Assembly: GCA_035649235.1 (NCBI GenBank)
Contig: DASRJX010000059.1
Coordinates: 1 to 44,863 of the forward strand
Direction of reading: 5' to 3'
DNA length: 44,863 bases
From: DASRJX01 sp035649235
Lineage (GTDB): Bacteria > Acidobacteriota > Polarisedimenticolia > Gp22-AA2
Under the pieces are notes generated by a model. The model was not told the DNA's origin and ran no database searches. It was given only the letters and a program-made list of their open reading frames with translations. Positions 1 through 8,506 of the stretch are shown in pieces. Each line of letters begins with the position of its first letter. Positions within the stretch are counted from its first letter, which is position 1. The translations under genes were made by a program, and so were the position numbers.

Positions 1-219
1 TACCGCGGCACCGATCTCCTCCGCGACGGCGCGGCGGAGCGCCGCTACCTGACGATCGATCGCTGGGCGTCGCGGGCCGCCAACGACGCCTTCCGGGAGC
101 GCTGGCGTTCGGATTACGAGGCCCTCGACCGGCGCTGCGAGTCCTTCACCGAGCACGAGGCGGCCCTGGGACGCTACGACACAGTCCCCGCGGCTCGTGG
201 CACGCTCCTCAAGGAGTAG
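1..219 (+). CDS. C-terminal fragment of an ABM-like (antibiotic biosynthesis monooxygenase fold) protein
   Basis: The window opens inside this reading frame, so only the last 72 residues are visible. They contain a YLTIDRW strand followed by a helix rich in Arg, Glu and Tyr and an ending of the type LGRYD. This resembles small dimeric ferredoxin-like proteins of the ABM superfamily, which are often of unknown function or act on small redox substrates. The stop lies ten bases before the CBS-type gene, and its last codons (AAGGAG) supply that gene's likely ribosome binding site, so the two are probably cotranscribed. The family call rests on general resemblance only. Confidence 0.5.
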   Translation, partial: YRGTDLLRDGAAERRYLTIDRWASRAANDAFRERWRSDYEALDRRCESFTEHEAALGRYDTVPAARGTLLKE

Positions 220-228
220 AATCCGCGC

Positions 229-1602
229 ATGATGAACGTCTACGACGATGTCGTCGCCGCCATCGGCAACACGCCGCTGGTCCGGCTCAACCGGGTCGGG
301 CGGGAGATCGGCGCCACCCTCTACGCCAAGCTCGAGTACCTCAACCCCGGCAGCTCGATCAAGGACCGGATCGCGGTGCAGATGATCCTGGACGCCGAGC
401 GCTCGGGACGGCTGAAGCCGGGCGGGACGATCATCGAGTGCACCAGCGGCAACACCGGCATGGGACTGGCTATGGTGGGGACGGTGCGCGGCTATCGCAC
501 GATCTTCGTGATGCCGGACAAGGTCAGCAGCGAGAAGATCAAGGCCCTGCGCGCCTTCGGCGCCCGGGTGATCACGACCCCGACGGCGGTCGCCCCCGAG
601 GACCCCCGCAGCTACTACTCCGTGGCCCAGCGCCTCCAGCAGGAAATCCCGAACTCCTTCTTCGCGAACCAGTACGACAACCAGAGCAACCCCGAGGCGC
701 ACTTCCGGACCACCGGCCCCGAGATCTGGGAGCAGCTCGGCGAGCGTCTCGACGCCGTCGTAGTGGCCACCGGCACGGGGGGCACCCTGACCGGGATCGC
801 GCGCTATATCAAGCCGAAGAAGCCCGCCGTCCGCTTCGTGCTGATCGATCCCGTCGGCTCGATCCTGTACGAGTACTTCAAGACGCGGAACATCGCCAGG
901 TCGTTCAAGACCTACAAGGTCGAAGGGTTCGGCGAGGACTTCATCCCCGGCAGCCTCGACATCGGCCTGGTGGACGACTGCTACCAGGTGACCGACAAGG
1001 AGTGCTTCATGGGGGCCCGCGAGCTGACCCGCAAGGAAGGGCTGTTCTCCGGCGGCTCGGCGGGAGGCGTCCTGTACGGCGCCCTCAAGTTCGCGAAGGA
1101 GCACCCGGAGTGCAGGACGATCCTCGTCATATTGCCCGACTCGGGCTCGCGCTACCTCAGCAAGGTGTACGACGACGACTGGCTGCGGGAGAACTCGTTC
1201 CTCGACGAGGAGGACACCTACGGCCGGCTGCGCGACCTGGTCGAGCACCAGGAGCAGACGCTCATCACCGCGCACCCCGAAGACGGCGTCAAGGAGATCA
1301 TCCAGCTGATGAAGAAGCACGCGATCTCCCAGCTCCCGGTGCTGGAGGGAGAGCGCCTGGTCGGCATCATCTCGGAGAGCGACCTGGTGCAGGCGCTGCT
1401 CAGCGATCCGGACAACATCGCGCGGCCGATTTCCGGCCTCGTGGACCAGAACTACGTCGTCGTGCCGCCGGAGACCCCGGTGGCGAGGCTGGCGGCGATC
1501 TTCGGCGAGGGAAAGGTGGCGCTGGTCCAGGAGGGCAGCCGGATCTGCGGCCTGGTGACCAAGATCGATCTGATCGATCACATCTCCGCGCGCATGCGTT
1601 GA
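229..1602 (+). CDS. Cystathionine beta-synthase-type PLP enzyme with C-terminal CBS pair
   Basis: A cytosolic PLP enzyme of 457 residues that likely condenses serine (or O-acetylserine) with homocysteine or sulfide. The N-terminal fold-type II domain has the SSIKDR motif with the PLP lysine at Lys45, the phosphate-contacting SGNTG loop at 73-77, GTGGTLTG near 182 and SGGSAGG near 274. From about residue 340 two CBS motifs follow, the first containing HAISQLPVLE and GIISESDL and the second GLVTKIDL. This is the architecture of eukaryotic-type CBS, where the CBS pair binds adenosyl ligands, but without the heme-binding N-terminus. AAGGAG lies 12 bases before the ATG; a second ATG follows at once. 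Cysteine synthase activity cannot be excluded by reading. Confidence 0.88.
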   Translation: MMNVYDDVVAAIGNTPLVRLNRVGREIGATLYAKLEYLNPGSSIKDRIAVQMILDAERSGRLKPGGTIIECTSGNTGMGLAMVGTVRGYRTIFVMPDKVSSEKIKALRAFGARVITTPTAVAPEDPRSYYSVAQRLQQEIPNSFFANQYDNQSNPEAHFRTTGPEIWEQLGERLDAVVVATGTGGTLTGIARYIKPKKPAVRFVLIDPVGSILYEYFKTRNIARSFKTYKVEGFGEDFIPGSLDIGLVDDCYQVTDKECFMGARELTRKEGLFSGGSAGGVLYGALKFAKEHPECRTILVILPDSGSRYLSKVYDDDWLRENSFLDEEDTYGRLRDLVEHQEQTLITAHPEDGVKEIIQLMKKHAISQLPVLEGERLVGIISESDLVQALLSDPDNIARPISGLVDQNYVVVPPETPVARLAAIFGEGKVALVQEGSRICGLVTKIDLIDHISARMR

Positions 1603-1633
1603 TCCCGGAGCGGCGGGAGAGGGCCGAGGTCGT

Positions 1634-2095
1634 CTAGCCTTTCGGTGCGCCCCCACCCGGCGGCTTGCCCCCGGTGTGCCGGCGGATCGTGTACAGCTTG
1701 CGCCGCACGCCGTGGAGCGGCGCATCGTCGCGGGGCTCGAGCGACTCCGCCTTGGGCTGCGTGGCGGCCGGCGGCTCGGCGGCCGGCGCCGGGTCCGCGG
1801 GTTCCTCCCCGGGAGGCGCCTCCTGCAAATCGGCGGGAGCGAGCGCAGCAGGGGCGGCGGCCTCGCCTTGGCGCCCCATCCCTCTCAAGACCTCCTCGAA
1901 CAGCTTGCCGGTCGCGTTGCGCCTGCGGGCCGGCAGCCGGCCGTGCTTGTAGACGTGCTCCGACTGGCAGGTGTTGCAGCGCACCTTGCGGACCTCGTCC
2001 CCCACCAGGCCGACGACCCCATGGTTCATGATCAGCCGGCAGCGCGGGCAGTAGTCGTCGATCACGTCTCCGAGACGCACGCGGCGCGTCTCCAT
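1634..2095 (-). CDS. Zinc-ribbon protein with disordered C-terminal tail
   Basis: A 153-residue protein of unrecognised family. The N-terminal part holds two CxxC pairs, Cys16/Cys19 (CPRC) and Cys40/Cys43 (CNTC), separated by 20 residues, which is the layout of a small zinc ribbon. Residues from about 75 to 135 are rich in Ala, Pro and Glu and look disordered, and the last 25 residues are basic. CGGAGG lies five bases before the ATG, a good ribosome binding site. It is divergent from the membrane-protein pair at 2172, with a shared upstream region. A nucleic-acid or protein-binding role is possible but not shown. Confidence 0.75.
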   Translation of the reverse strand: METRRVRLGDVIDDYCPRCRLIMNHGVVGLVGDEVRKVRCNTCQSEHVYKHGRLPARRRNATGKLFEEVLRGMGRQGEAAAPAALAPADLQEAPPGEEPADPAPAAEPPAATQPKAESLEPRDDAPLHGVRRKLYTIRRHTGGKPPGGGAPKG

Positions 2096-2171
2096 AGGTA
2101 CCTCCGGCGGGGATGGTGTCAGGAGATGGGTATGCTAGCCTGTTGCGGCCCAAAATGGAAGGGTCGACCTG
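2096..2171. promoter_or_regulatory. Divergent intergenic region with -10-like boxes
   Basis: This is the gap between the divergent genes at 2095 and 2172. TATGCT at 2131-2136 could be a -10 for the plus strand, and TAGCAT (2137 down to 2132) for the minus strand. Neither has a convincing -35. A GGAAGGG ribosome binding site for the plus-strand gene sits at 2157-2163. Confidence 0.3.
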
Positions 2172-3869
2172 ATGCCGGAGCTGGGCTCCCTCGCGCTGGT
2201 GCCGCTGGTCTTCGGGCTGACCGCTTTCGGGCCCGGGTTCTGGCTGATCCGTCGCCTCGACTGGCGCCCGGTCGAGAAGGCGACCGCGGCCCTGGCACTG
2301 TCCTTCCTGCTCGTCGGCTTGGCTTCGTTCGGCATCGGGGTCCTGCGTCTTCACCCCGCCTTGCGTGACCTGCTGCTCGCCGCGTGCACCGCCGCGACCC
2401 TCGCCTCGATCCCGGGCGTGGCCTCTCTTCTCAAAGCACAGGAAGCGCGGCAGACGCTGCTCTGGTTCTCCATTCTGGCCCTCTGGTGCGTGGCGCTCCA
2501 GGCGCTGGTCCGGAACTACTCCGGCGGCAACCTCGTCTTCGACTGGCTCAACCATTACGAGCGCAGCAAGTTCTTCCTCGGGGGGCAGCCGACCGCGGCC
2601 CTGCTGCCGTCCCGGCCGCCACTCGCCAACGCGTTCGCCGCGCAGATCATGGCCCTGACCTGGCCGCGATTCCCCTGCTACGAGCTGACCGCCGCTCTGA
2701 TGGCCCTCCTGGCCTACTTCCCGATGCTGCTGGTCGCCCGGCTCTTCTCGACCTCCTCCGGGGTGCCACGGATCCTGGCGATCACGCTCATGTTCCAGCC
2801 GACGTTCGTCCAGAATGTCTCCTACACCTGGACCAGGATGCCGGCCGCCTTCTTCGTGCTCGCCATGGTGGGCTTCTATGTCGGCGGGTGGCGCGAAGGG
2901 GATCCCCGCCGGACGCTGTTCGCCTTCCTGTGCGGGGCGGCGTCGATCCTGACGCACTACTCCTCCGCTCCGTACGTCCTCTTCCTGGTCCTCCACTACC
3001 TCCTCCGCGTCCTGCCCAGGAGGGAACGTCCGGCACGGGAGCTCGGCGTCATCGTCCTCGCGGCAAGCCTCGTCCTGGCGCCGTGGTTCGTCTGGGCGAC
3101 CACCGTCTACGGAGGCTCCGCGGTCGTCTCGACGGCGCTCGCCTCGTCCGGGACGCCGCCGCCGACGGCCGGAGCGAACCTGGTCAAGACCGCACTCAAC
3201 CTGCGGGACCTGTTCGTGCCCCACCTCCTGCGCGACGTCCCCCGCGACGACCGCTCCTCCGGCCTGACATGGGGGAGCGTCAGGAACGACGCCTTCACGC
3301 TCTACCAGGGAAACCTGCCCCTGGCGATCGGCTCGCTCGGCTGCATCCTCCTGGTGGCGGAGCTTCTGCGGTCCCGGAGGTCTCCCGCCGCCGCGCGCGC
3401 CGACTCCCTCTGGTTCTGGGGGGGATTCGCCGCGTTCGCCGTCGTGGCCGGCATCGCGGCGCAGGGCGGGCGCGAGCCTCTCGGGCTGGCGCAGACGGCC
3501 CAGCAGCCGCTGATCATGCTCGTCGTCGCCTTCCTGGCGGCGCGGTTCGAGTCCTGGCCGCGGCCCCTGCGCTGCCTCGCCGCCGCGGGACTTCTGGTCG
3601 ACGCCGGCCTGGGCGTCGTGCTGCATTTCTGGCTCCAGTCCTATCCTCTCGATCTGCCGGATGGATGGCGCGGCCCGCTGGGGCTGGACCTGGTCGATCT
3701 TCGGTTGATGATGGCGGAGTGGAACTGGCATGGGAAGGTCGCGGATCGACACTGGTTCGTCGCGGACCTCCTCGGTCGTCTCACCTGGATCCCCGCCATC
3801 CTCGCGGCGGTCCTGTTCGCCGCGGGAGCCCTGACGCTCCTGCGCCGCGCGGCCCGAAGAGCGGCATGA
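2172..3869 (+). CDS. Polytopic membrane protein, GT-C-type glycosyltransferase-like (copy 1)
   Basis: A 565-residue protein with about a dozen hydrophobic segments. The first hydrophobic segment ends near WLIRRLDW, and the first larger non-membrane loop contains FDWLNHYERSKFF. An acidic residue in the first extracytoplasmic loop is the usual catalytic position of GT-C enzymes, which transfer sugars from polyprenyl-phosphate donors, so Asp in FDW is the candidate. It is clearly paralogous to the next gene (shared FGPGFW/TGPGLW start, ERSKFFLGG/QRSRFFLGG, LLRDVPRD). The stop lies ten bases before the next ATG, indicating an operon. GGAAGGG is eight bases before the ATG. The substrate is unknown, and the GT-C call comes from architecture rather than a diagnostic motif. 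Confidence 0.65.
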   Translation: MPELGSLALVPLVFGLTAFGPGFWLIRRLDWRPVEKATAALALSFLLVGLASFGIGVLRLHPALRDLLLAACTAATLASIPGVASLLKAQEARQTLLWFSILALWCVALQALVRNYSGGNLVFDWLNHYERSKFFLGGQPTAALLPSRPPLANAFAAQIMALTWPRFPCYELTAALMALLAYFPMLLVARLFSTSSGVPRILAITLMFQPTFVQNVSYTWTRMPAAFFVLAMVGFYVGGWREGDPRRTLFAFLCGAASILTHYSSAPYVLFLVLHYLLRVLPRRERPARELGVIVLAASLVLAPWFVWATTVYGGSAVVSTALASSGTPPPTAGANLVKTALNLRDLFVPHLLRDVPRDDRSSGLTWGSVRNDAFTLYQGNLPLAIGSLGCILLVAELLRSRRSPAAARADSLWFWGGFAAFAVVAGIAAQGGREPLGLAQTAQQPLIMLVVAFLAARFESWPRPLRCLAAAGLLVDAGLGVVLHFWLQSYPLDLPDGWRGPLGLDLVDLRLMMAEWNWHGKVADRHWFVADLLGRLTWIPAILAAVLFAAGALTLLRRAARRAA

Positions 3870-3879
3870 GCGGCCCGTC

Positions 3880-5607
3880 ATGACGGATCACGCCGCCCTC
3901 CTCTTCGTCCCCATCGTCTTTGGCCTGACGATCACCGGCCCGGGTCTGTGGATCGTGCGTCGTACCGACTGGGAGCCGGGCGAGAAAGCGACCGCGACCG
4001 TCGCTCTTTCCGCCATTCTCGTGAGCCTGGCATCTTTTGCGCTCGGCGTGCTGGGGCTCCACCCCGCTCTGCGGTTCGCTCTGCTCGCCGGTTGCGCCAT
4101 CATGACACTAGCGGGCGCGGCGCCGGATCTCGTCGCTCTGCGGCGACCAGGGGCGCTTCAAGCTGGTCTGGCGCTGGCCCTTCTGACAGCCTGGGTGGTG
4201 ACGTTCCTGTCGCTCAACCGGACCTATTCTGAAACCTACATTTACGCCGACTGGGTGGAGCACTATCAGCGCAGCCGATTCTTCCTCGGCGGAATGCCGA
4301 CAGAGGCCCGCTTTTTCGCCGATCTCCTGCCGTCCCGACCTCCGCTTCTCAACGCCTTCGCGGCGCAGGTCATGGCCGTGACTCGTCCGCGCTTTCCGGA
4401 ATTCCAGCTGACGATGGCCCTTTTCGGTACGCTCACGTTCCTGCCTGTCCTGCAGCTTGCGCGCTTGTTTCATGGGGGACCCTCGGCGCCGTGGCTCGTC
4501 GCCGCTTTTCTCATGCTCAGCCCGGTCTTCGTGCGAAACGCGACCCTGCCCTGGACCAAGCTGCAGGCAGCCTTCTTTGTCGTTTCGGCCGTCGCGTTCT
4601 ACGTCGCGGGATGGCGGCGGAACGATCCTCGCAGGACGGTCCTGGCCTTCACCTGCGGGGCCGGGGCGTTCCTGACCCACTACGCCACCGCGCCTGGCAT
4701 CCTGTTCCTGGGCCTTCACTACGTGCTGCGCGTTCTGCCGCACCGCGCCAAACCGGCGCGCGAGCTGGCGGCGGCCCTGCTGGCGTGCTACGTGGTGCTC
4801 GCCCCGTGGTTCGCGTGGTCGCTCGCCACCTACGGAGTCGACAAGGTCACGACCGCGGTGAAGGGGTCGACCGGACCAGCGCCGTCGATCTCGGAACGCG
4901 CAGCCGTCGCGCTCCTGAACATGCGCGACACGATCATCCCGGAACTCCTGCGTGACGTCCCAAGAGACGCGCGGAGGCCGCCTTTCTCCTGGGGCGGCAT
5001 CCGGAAAACGACGGAGTCTCTTTACCAGCGGAACCTGATCCTGGGGCTCGGCGTCTTCGGGGCGTGCCTGCTGGCTGCCGAGCTCGTGCGATCGCGCGCC
5101 TCCCGTCGCTCGCCGCTCCCGCGCGGCGAACGTTGGTTCTGGATCGGGCTGCCTGCCTTCACCTTCGTCGTCGGCATCGCCGCCTACAATTCGCACGAAC
5201 CCGGGGGCATCGCCTTCAACGCCCAGCGGCCCCTCTTCCTGATCGGCGTTGCGTTCCTGGCGTCGCGCTTCGAGGATTGGCCCCGCTGGCTGCGCGGTGT
5301 GTGCCTCGCCGGACTCCTGATCGACTTCGTCCTGGGCGTTCTGGTGCAGGCCTGGATGGAGAGCTACGTCCCCAATCAACCGGAAGGATGGCAGGGACCG
5401 CTGGGACTCGTTCCCGGGGACCTCCTGATGGGGACTGCGCAATGGAACTGGATGCTCAAACGGGACCTGGGGACTCCTTTCCTCGCCGACGTCCTCGGCC
5501 TTCCAACCTGGATCCCGGCTCTCGTCGTGACCCTCCTGCTGGCCACGGCTGTCGCGCTTCTGGTGCGCCTGGCGGCTCGTCCGAACGCTGTCAGCCTCGA
5601 GCGCTGA
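3880..5607 (+). CDS. Polytopic membrane protein, GT-C-type glycosyltransferase-like (copy 2)
   Basis: A 575-residue paralogue of the preceding gene along its whole length. It has a similar series of membrane segments, the equivalent loop YADWVEHYQRSRFF, and the conserved stretch LLRDVPRDAR near residue 350. Between the aligned loop and the next membrane segment it carries a few extra residues (TEARFFADLLPSRPP) compared with TAALLPSRPP in copy 1. The two copies have diverged well beyond a recent duplication, which suggests different acceptors or a heterodimer. The stop TGA overlaps the ATG of the next small gene by one base. Role inferred: envelope polysaccharide or glycolipid assembly. Confidence 0.65.
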   Translation: MTDHAALLFVPIVFGLTITGPGLWIVRRTDWEPGEKATATVALSAILVSLASFALGVLGLHPALRFALLAGCAIMTLAGAAPDLVALRRPGALQAGLALALLTAWVVTFLSLNRTYSETYIYADWVEHYQRSRFFLGGMPTEARFFADLLPSRPPLLNAFAAQVMAVTRPRFPEFQLTMALFGTLTFLPVLQLARLFHGGPSAPWLVAAFLMLSPVFVRNATLPWTKLQAAFFVVSAVAFYVAGWRRNDPRRTVLAFTCGAGAFLTHYATAPGILFLGLHYVLRVLPHRAKPARELAAALLACYVVLAPWFAWSLATYGVDKVTTAVKGSTGPAPSISERAAVALLNMRDTIIPELLRDVPRDARRPPFSWGGIRKTTESLYQRNLILGLGVFGACLLAAELVRSRASRRSPLPRGERWFWIGLPAFTFVVGIAAYNSHEPGGIAFNAQRPLFLIGVAFLASRFEDWPRWLRGVCLAGLLIDFVLGVLVQAWMESYVPNQPEGWQGPLGLVPGDLLMGTAQWNWMLKRDLGTPFLADVLGLPTWIPALVVTLLLATAVALLVRLAARPNAVSLER

Positions 5608-5969
5608 TGCGGCCCAGGTTCCCGCCAGTCGCCCGCGCCTGCCTCCACCTCAACTGGATCTTCCTCCTCCTCTGGGGGCTTTACCTCCTGGGGCCGGACG
5701 CCGGGGGCCTCATCATGCTGGACAGGAAGGGAGCGGCGTATCGCCTGTTCGCCGGCGCCTTTTTCCTCTGCCATTTCGTGCTGATCTCGACCGGCATCAT
5801 CGCGTTGTTCGTGGTGATCATCGAGATCTACGCCCGACGGCCGTTCCGGGGCTTCCGCAGCGTGCTCCTGGCGCTGGGGCTGCCGATCCTCTCGTTCCTC
5901 TATTTCGCGGCGCGCTTCCTCATCCAGGTCCGGCGCTGGGGCGAGACCCAGGGCTGGGTCGACCGGTGA
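5607..5969 (+). CDS. Small membrane protein, third gene of the GT-C-like operon
   Basis: A 120-residue protein, unrecognised. It has three hydrophobic segments: near residues 17-32 (LNWIFLLLWGLYLLG), 50-75 (a long stretch ending FVVIIEIYA) and 87-105 (VLLALGLPILSFLYFAA). Its ATG starts on the last base of the upstream stop codon (TGATG), so translational coupling with the paralogous pair is likely. It may be an accessory subunit of those membrane proteins, but nothing in the sequence states a function. Confidence 0.7.
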   Translation: MRPRFPPVARACLHLNWIFLLLWGLYLLGPDAGGLIMLDRKGAAYRLFAGAFFLCHFVLISTGIIALFVVIIEIYARRPFRGFRSVLLALGLPILSFLYFAARFLIQVRRWGETQGWVDR

Positions 5970-6014
5970 GCGCGAAGCCCGCGGGAGGCCGGAGGCTCGC
6001 GGACGCGGCCCCCC

Positions 6015-6518
6015 TCACAGCAGTCCGGCGATCTCCTGCTCCAGGGTCGCTGCGTCGACGAAGCCGACGAAGGTCCGGCGCAGCACACCCCGGCGATCGA
6101 TCAGCAGCGTGGTCGGGATGGCCGACGGTTGGCCCAGACGCTCGGCCAGTCGCGGGTTGAACAGTCCGGTGGGATAGCGGATCGGCACGGCGCGCTCGAA
6201 CTCCAGGACCGCCGCGGGGTCGTCGTCGACCGAGATCCCCAGAACGACCAGACCCCGATCGTGGTAGCGCTCGTGCAGGGCGTTCAGCTCCGGGATCGTC
6301 ACGCGGCAGGGGCCGCACCAGGACGCCCACAGGTCGACCACGCGCACCTTGCCAGCGAAATCGGCGAAGCGGAGCGTCCGGCCGTGCGGATCCTGGGCCA
6401 CCAGGTCGAGGTAGGGATCGGAGGGAGCACCCTCCCGGCGGCATCCAAGAACCGCGCATCCAAGAACCGCCAGGGAGAGCAGCGTCAGGGCGTTGAGGCG
6501 GGCCCGCCGGTGGATCAC
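6015..6518 (-). CDS. TlpA-like thioredoxin-fold lipoprotein
   Basis: A 167-residue periplasmic disulfide oxidoreductase of the TlpA/ResA/AhpC-TSA superfamily. The active site WCGPC is at residues 67-71, followed by the family feature of a cis-Pro loop (SAIPTTLLID). The N-terminus is a lipoprotein signal with two possible lipoboxes of the type VLGC, at Cys21 and Cys26. The GTG start overlaps the stop of the upstream HMA-domain gene in a GTGA junction, so the pair is coupled. The likely role is to keep thiols in a periplasmic metal-binding or cytochrome maturation protein reduced; the HMA partner with its CPLC site is an obvious candidate substrate (inference). Confidence 0.88.
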   Translation of the reverse strand: MIHRRARLNALTLLSLAVLGCAVLGCRREGAPSDPYLDLVAQDPHGRTLRFADFAGKVRVVDLWASWCGPCRVTIPELNALHERYHDRGLVVLGISVDDDPAAVLEFERAVPIRYPTGLFNPRLAERLGQPSAIPTTLLIDRRGVLRRTFVGFVDAATLEQEIAGLL

Positions 6519-7063
6519 GGTCCGGCCGCGCGCCCGACCGGCTGCGGCAGCCGCTCGAAGCGCGTCACGGCGATGGCCGGTCGAGCGAAGGAAGCGCGGT
6601 CGTGCAGGCGGAAACCGAGCAGGTACTCGCCTTTCAGCGCCGGGCTGCCGCGGAACAGGGCCCGGAGCTGCTGCCCCTCGAGGACCTGCCAGGTGTAGGT
6701 GCTGCCCGTGACGCGGAAGGTGATCCGGCCTTCGCTGCCGATCGTGAAGCGCCCGCGGGCCACCAGGTCGCTCTCGCCGTTGACCGGGAAGCCGGCGCGG
6801 GCCGTGCGCTGCCGGATCACATCGAGGTTGAGCGACTGGCCGTCCTCGGCCTCCACGTCGACCCGCCCCGAGGCCAGGTCCGCGCGCACGCTGGCGACGC
6901 CGGGGAGCCGCTTGAGCGACTCCTCGACGCCGCGCGTGCACAGCGGGCAGACCATGCCCCGCACCGGGAAGCTCAGACCCCGCACTTCCGCCCGGACGGC
7001 ACCGCCGCAGAGCAGCAGGGCCGCGCCCACGATCCAGGCTTCCCAGCGTCGGCACGCGCGCAC
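6515..7063 (-). CDS. Exported heavy-metal-associated (HMA) domain protein with unassigned C-terminal domain
   Basis: A 182-residue protein. A short signal peptide (residues 1-25, ending GGAVRA) is followed by an HMA domain with the metal site GMVCPLC (Cys39, Cys42) and the family pattern VEESLKRLPGV. This resembles MerP- and CopZ-type metal carriers but located outside the cytoplasm. After residue 100 comes a further domain of about 80 residues, rich in beta strand (RITFRVTGSTYTWQVLEG), that I do not recognise. GTG at 7063 is chosen because it begins the signal peptide. No Shine-Dalgarno is visible, but a -10-like hexamer lies just upstream, so the transcript may be leaderless. Divergent from the phosphatase gene. 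Confidence 0.75.
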   Translation of the reverse strand: MRACRRWEAWIVGAALLLCGGAVRAEVRGLSFPVRGMVCPLCTRGVEESLKRLPGVASVRADLASGRVDVEAEDGQSLNLDVIRQRTARAGFPVNGESDLVARGRFTIGSEGRITFRVTGSTYTWQVLEGQQLRALFRGSPALKGEYLLGFRLHDRASFARPAIAVTRFERLPQPVGRAAGP

Positions 7064-7172
7064 GTGGCGACAATAATGTCGGTCTCCCCCGAAGGCAAGA
7101 CCGGCGTGACTCCGGGGGGGCACGTCCACTACAATCGGCCTCGGATTGCAGCGCCTGGGAGCGACGATCGCG
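7064..7172. promoter_or_regulatory. Divergent promoter region between HMA-domain gene and SpoIIE phosphatase
   Basis: On the plus strand TACAAT at 7130-7135 is a good -10; the only -35 candidate is a weak GTGACT at 7106-7111. On the minus strand CATTAT (7078 down to 7073) or TATTGT (7075 down to 7070) lies 6-9 bases before the GTG at 7063. Confidence 0.4.
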
Positions 7173-8435
7173 ATGGAGACCCTGTCCACGCCGGCCGAGA
7201 AGCCGGCCGGCACCGACCGGCCGGGAGGCGTCGAGCGCTCCCAGCAGTACCGCTCCTTCTGGCGGCGGCTCGACGCCACCCTGGGCACGCTGCAGGCGCA
7301 GCGCGACGTCGAAGCGACTCTCGATCTCATCCTCAAGACGCTGCTGCGCGACTACCGGCAGGACCTGCACCTGGTCGCCGGCCGCATCTACGAGAAGGTC
7401 GGCGACGACCAGTACGTCCTGCGCCGCTGGCAGGGGGAGAGCGCCCCGGCCCGGATCGGCTACACCGTGCCCATGACCTACCCGGCGGTGCAGCTCCTCC
7501 TGGACCGCGGCCTCATGGTCATGAAGGAGACCGACCCCGAGTTCGATCCGCAGATCGAGGACCCGCTCGGCGTCGAGGCCTTCGCCGCCATGACGCTGGG
7601 CGAGGACAATCGCTGGATCCTCTCCTTCAGCATCGAGGGGGAGTACGACCGCGAGCGGCTGCTCTACCTGCTGTCGGCCGTGCAGCACACCGTGGCCCAG
7701 AAGATCCGCCAGAGCGGACAGTACGACATCATGGAGGAGGCACGCCTCATCCAGCTGTCGCTCCTGCCGAAGGCCTCCCCGACGTTCCACGGCTACCAGC
7801 TGCACGGGCGATCGGTGCCGGCCGAGGCGGTCGGTGGCGACCTGTTCGACTTCATTCCGCTCTCCGACCGCATCCTGGGGATTGCCGTCGCCGACTCCTC
7901 GGGGCACGGCCTGCCGGCGGCCCTGCAGGCCCGCGACGTGATCACCGGCCTGCGCATGGGGCTGGAGGAGAACCTCAAGATCGTCAGCACCCTCGAGAAG
8001 CTCAACAAGGTGATCAACCGCTCGACGCTGGCCACCCGGTTCATCTCGCTCTTCTACGGCGAGCTGGAGAAGAACGGCAATTTCATCTACTGCAGCGCCG
8101 GCCATCCTCCCGGGCTCTACCTGCACGAGGGGCGGTTCGAGGAGCTCAGCCTCGGCGGGATGGTGCTGGGTCCCGACCCGGCGGCGCGCTACGAGCGCGG
8201 CTACGTTGTCATGCGCCCGGGAGACATCCTGGTCCTCTACTCCGACGGCATCACCGAGGCGACGGACCGCGACGGCGAGGCGTTCGGCCTGGAGCGCCTC
8301 AAGGCCCTCGTCGCCGCACACGTGGATCTGCCGGCGCGCGGCCTGGTCGATCTCGTCTTCCAGAGCGTGGAGGCCTTCTCCGGGCGGACGCGGCCCAACG
8401 ATGATCAGACGCTCGTCGTGGTCCGCCAGCCGTAA
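7173..8435 (+). CDS. SpoIIE/PP2C-type serine phosphatase with N-terminal sensory region
   Basis: A 420-residue cytosolic protein. The C-terminal half is a PPM (RsbU/SpoIIE) phosphatase domain with AVGGDLFDF near residue 220, a SSGHG loop, GHPPGLYL, YSDGITEATD and NDDQTLVVV at the end; these supply the metal-binding aspartates. The first 190 residues form a GAF-like sensory region ending in a helix before EEARLIQLSLLP, the usual linker of this family. Such enzymes dephosphorylate anti-anti-sigma (STAS) proteins in partner-switching pathways; no STAS or anti-sigma kinase lies nearby. ATG 7173 is preferred over TTG 7146, because GGGAG is at 7157-7161. Confidence 0.88.
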   Translation: METLSTPAEKPAGTDRPGGVERSQQYRSFWRRLDATLGTLQAQRDVEATLDLILKTLLRDYRQDLHLVAGRIYEKVGDDQYVLRRWQGESAPARIGYTVPMTYPAVQLLLDRGLMVMKETDPEFDPQIEDPLGVEAFAAMTLGEDNRWILSFSIEGEYDRERLLYLLSAVQHTVAQKIRQSGQYDIMEEARLIQLSLLPKASPTFHGYQLHGRSVPAEAVGGDLFDFIPLSDRILGIAVADSSGHGLPAALQARDVITGLRMGLEENLKIVSTLEKLNKVINRSTLATRFISLFYGELEKNGNFIYCSAGHPPGLYLHEGRFEELSLGGMVLGPDPAARYERGYVVMRPGDILVLYSDGITEATDRDGEAFGLERLKALVAAHVDLPARGLVDLVFQSVEAFSGRTRPNDDQTLVVVRQP

Positions 8436-8475
8436 GCCCCGCCGGGGAGCGCGCCGCCCGCCTGACACGCGTCCC

Positions 8476-8492
8476 GGCGCCCTTCCGGCGCC
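8476..8492. terminator. Possible bidirectional hairpin between convergent genes
   Basis: GGCGCC, a five-base loop CTTCC, then GGCGCC lies between the convergent phosphatase and PilZ genes. There is no T-tract on either side, so this is a stem of plausible terminator position rather than a classical intrinsic terminator. Confidence 0.3.
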
Positions 8493-8506
8493 GCCTGGCC
8501 ATCGCA

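Noticed and set aside
217..222. TAGAAT before the cystathionine beta-synthase-type gene as a promoter
   Set aside because: It begins with the stop codon of the upstream gene, is only six bases from the ATG, and a good ribosome binding site lies just before it, so cotranscription is more likely.
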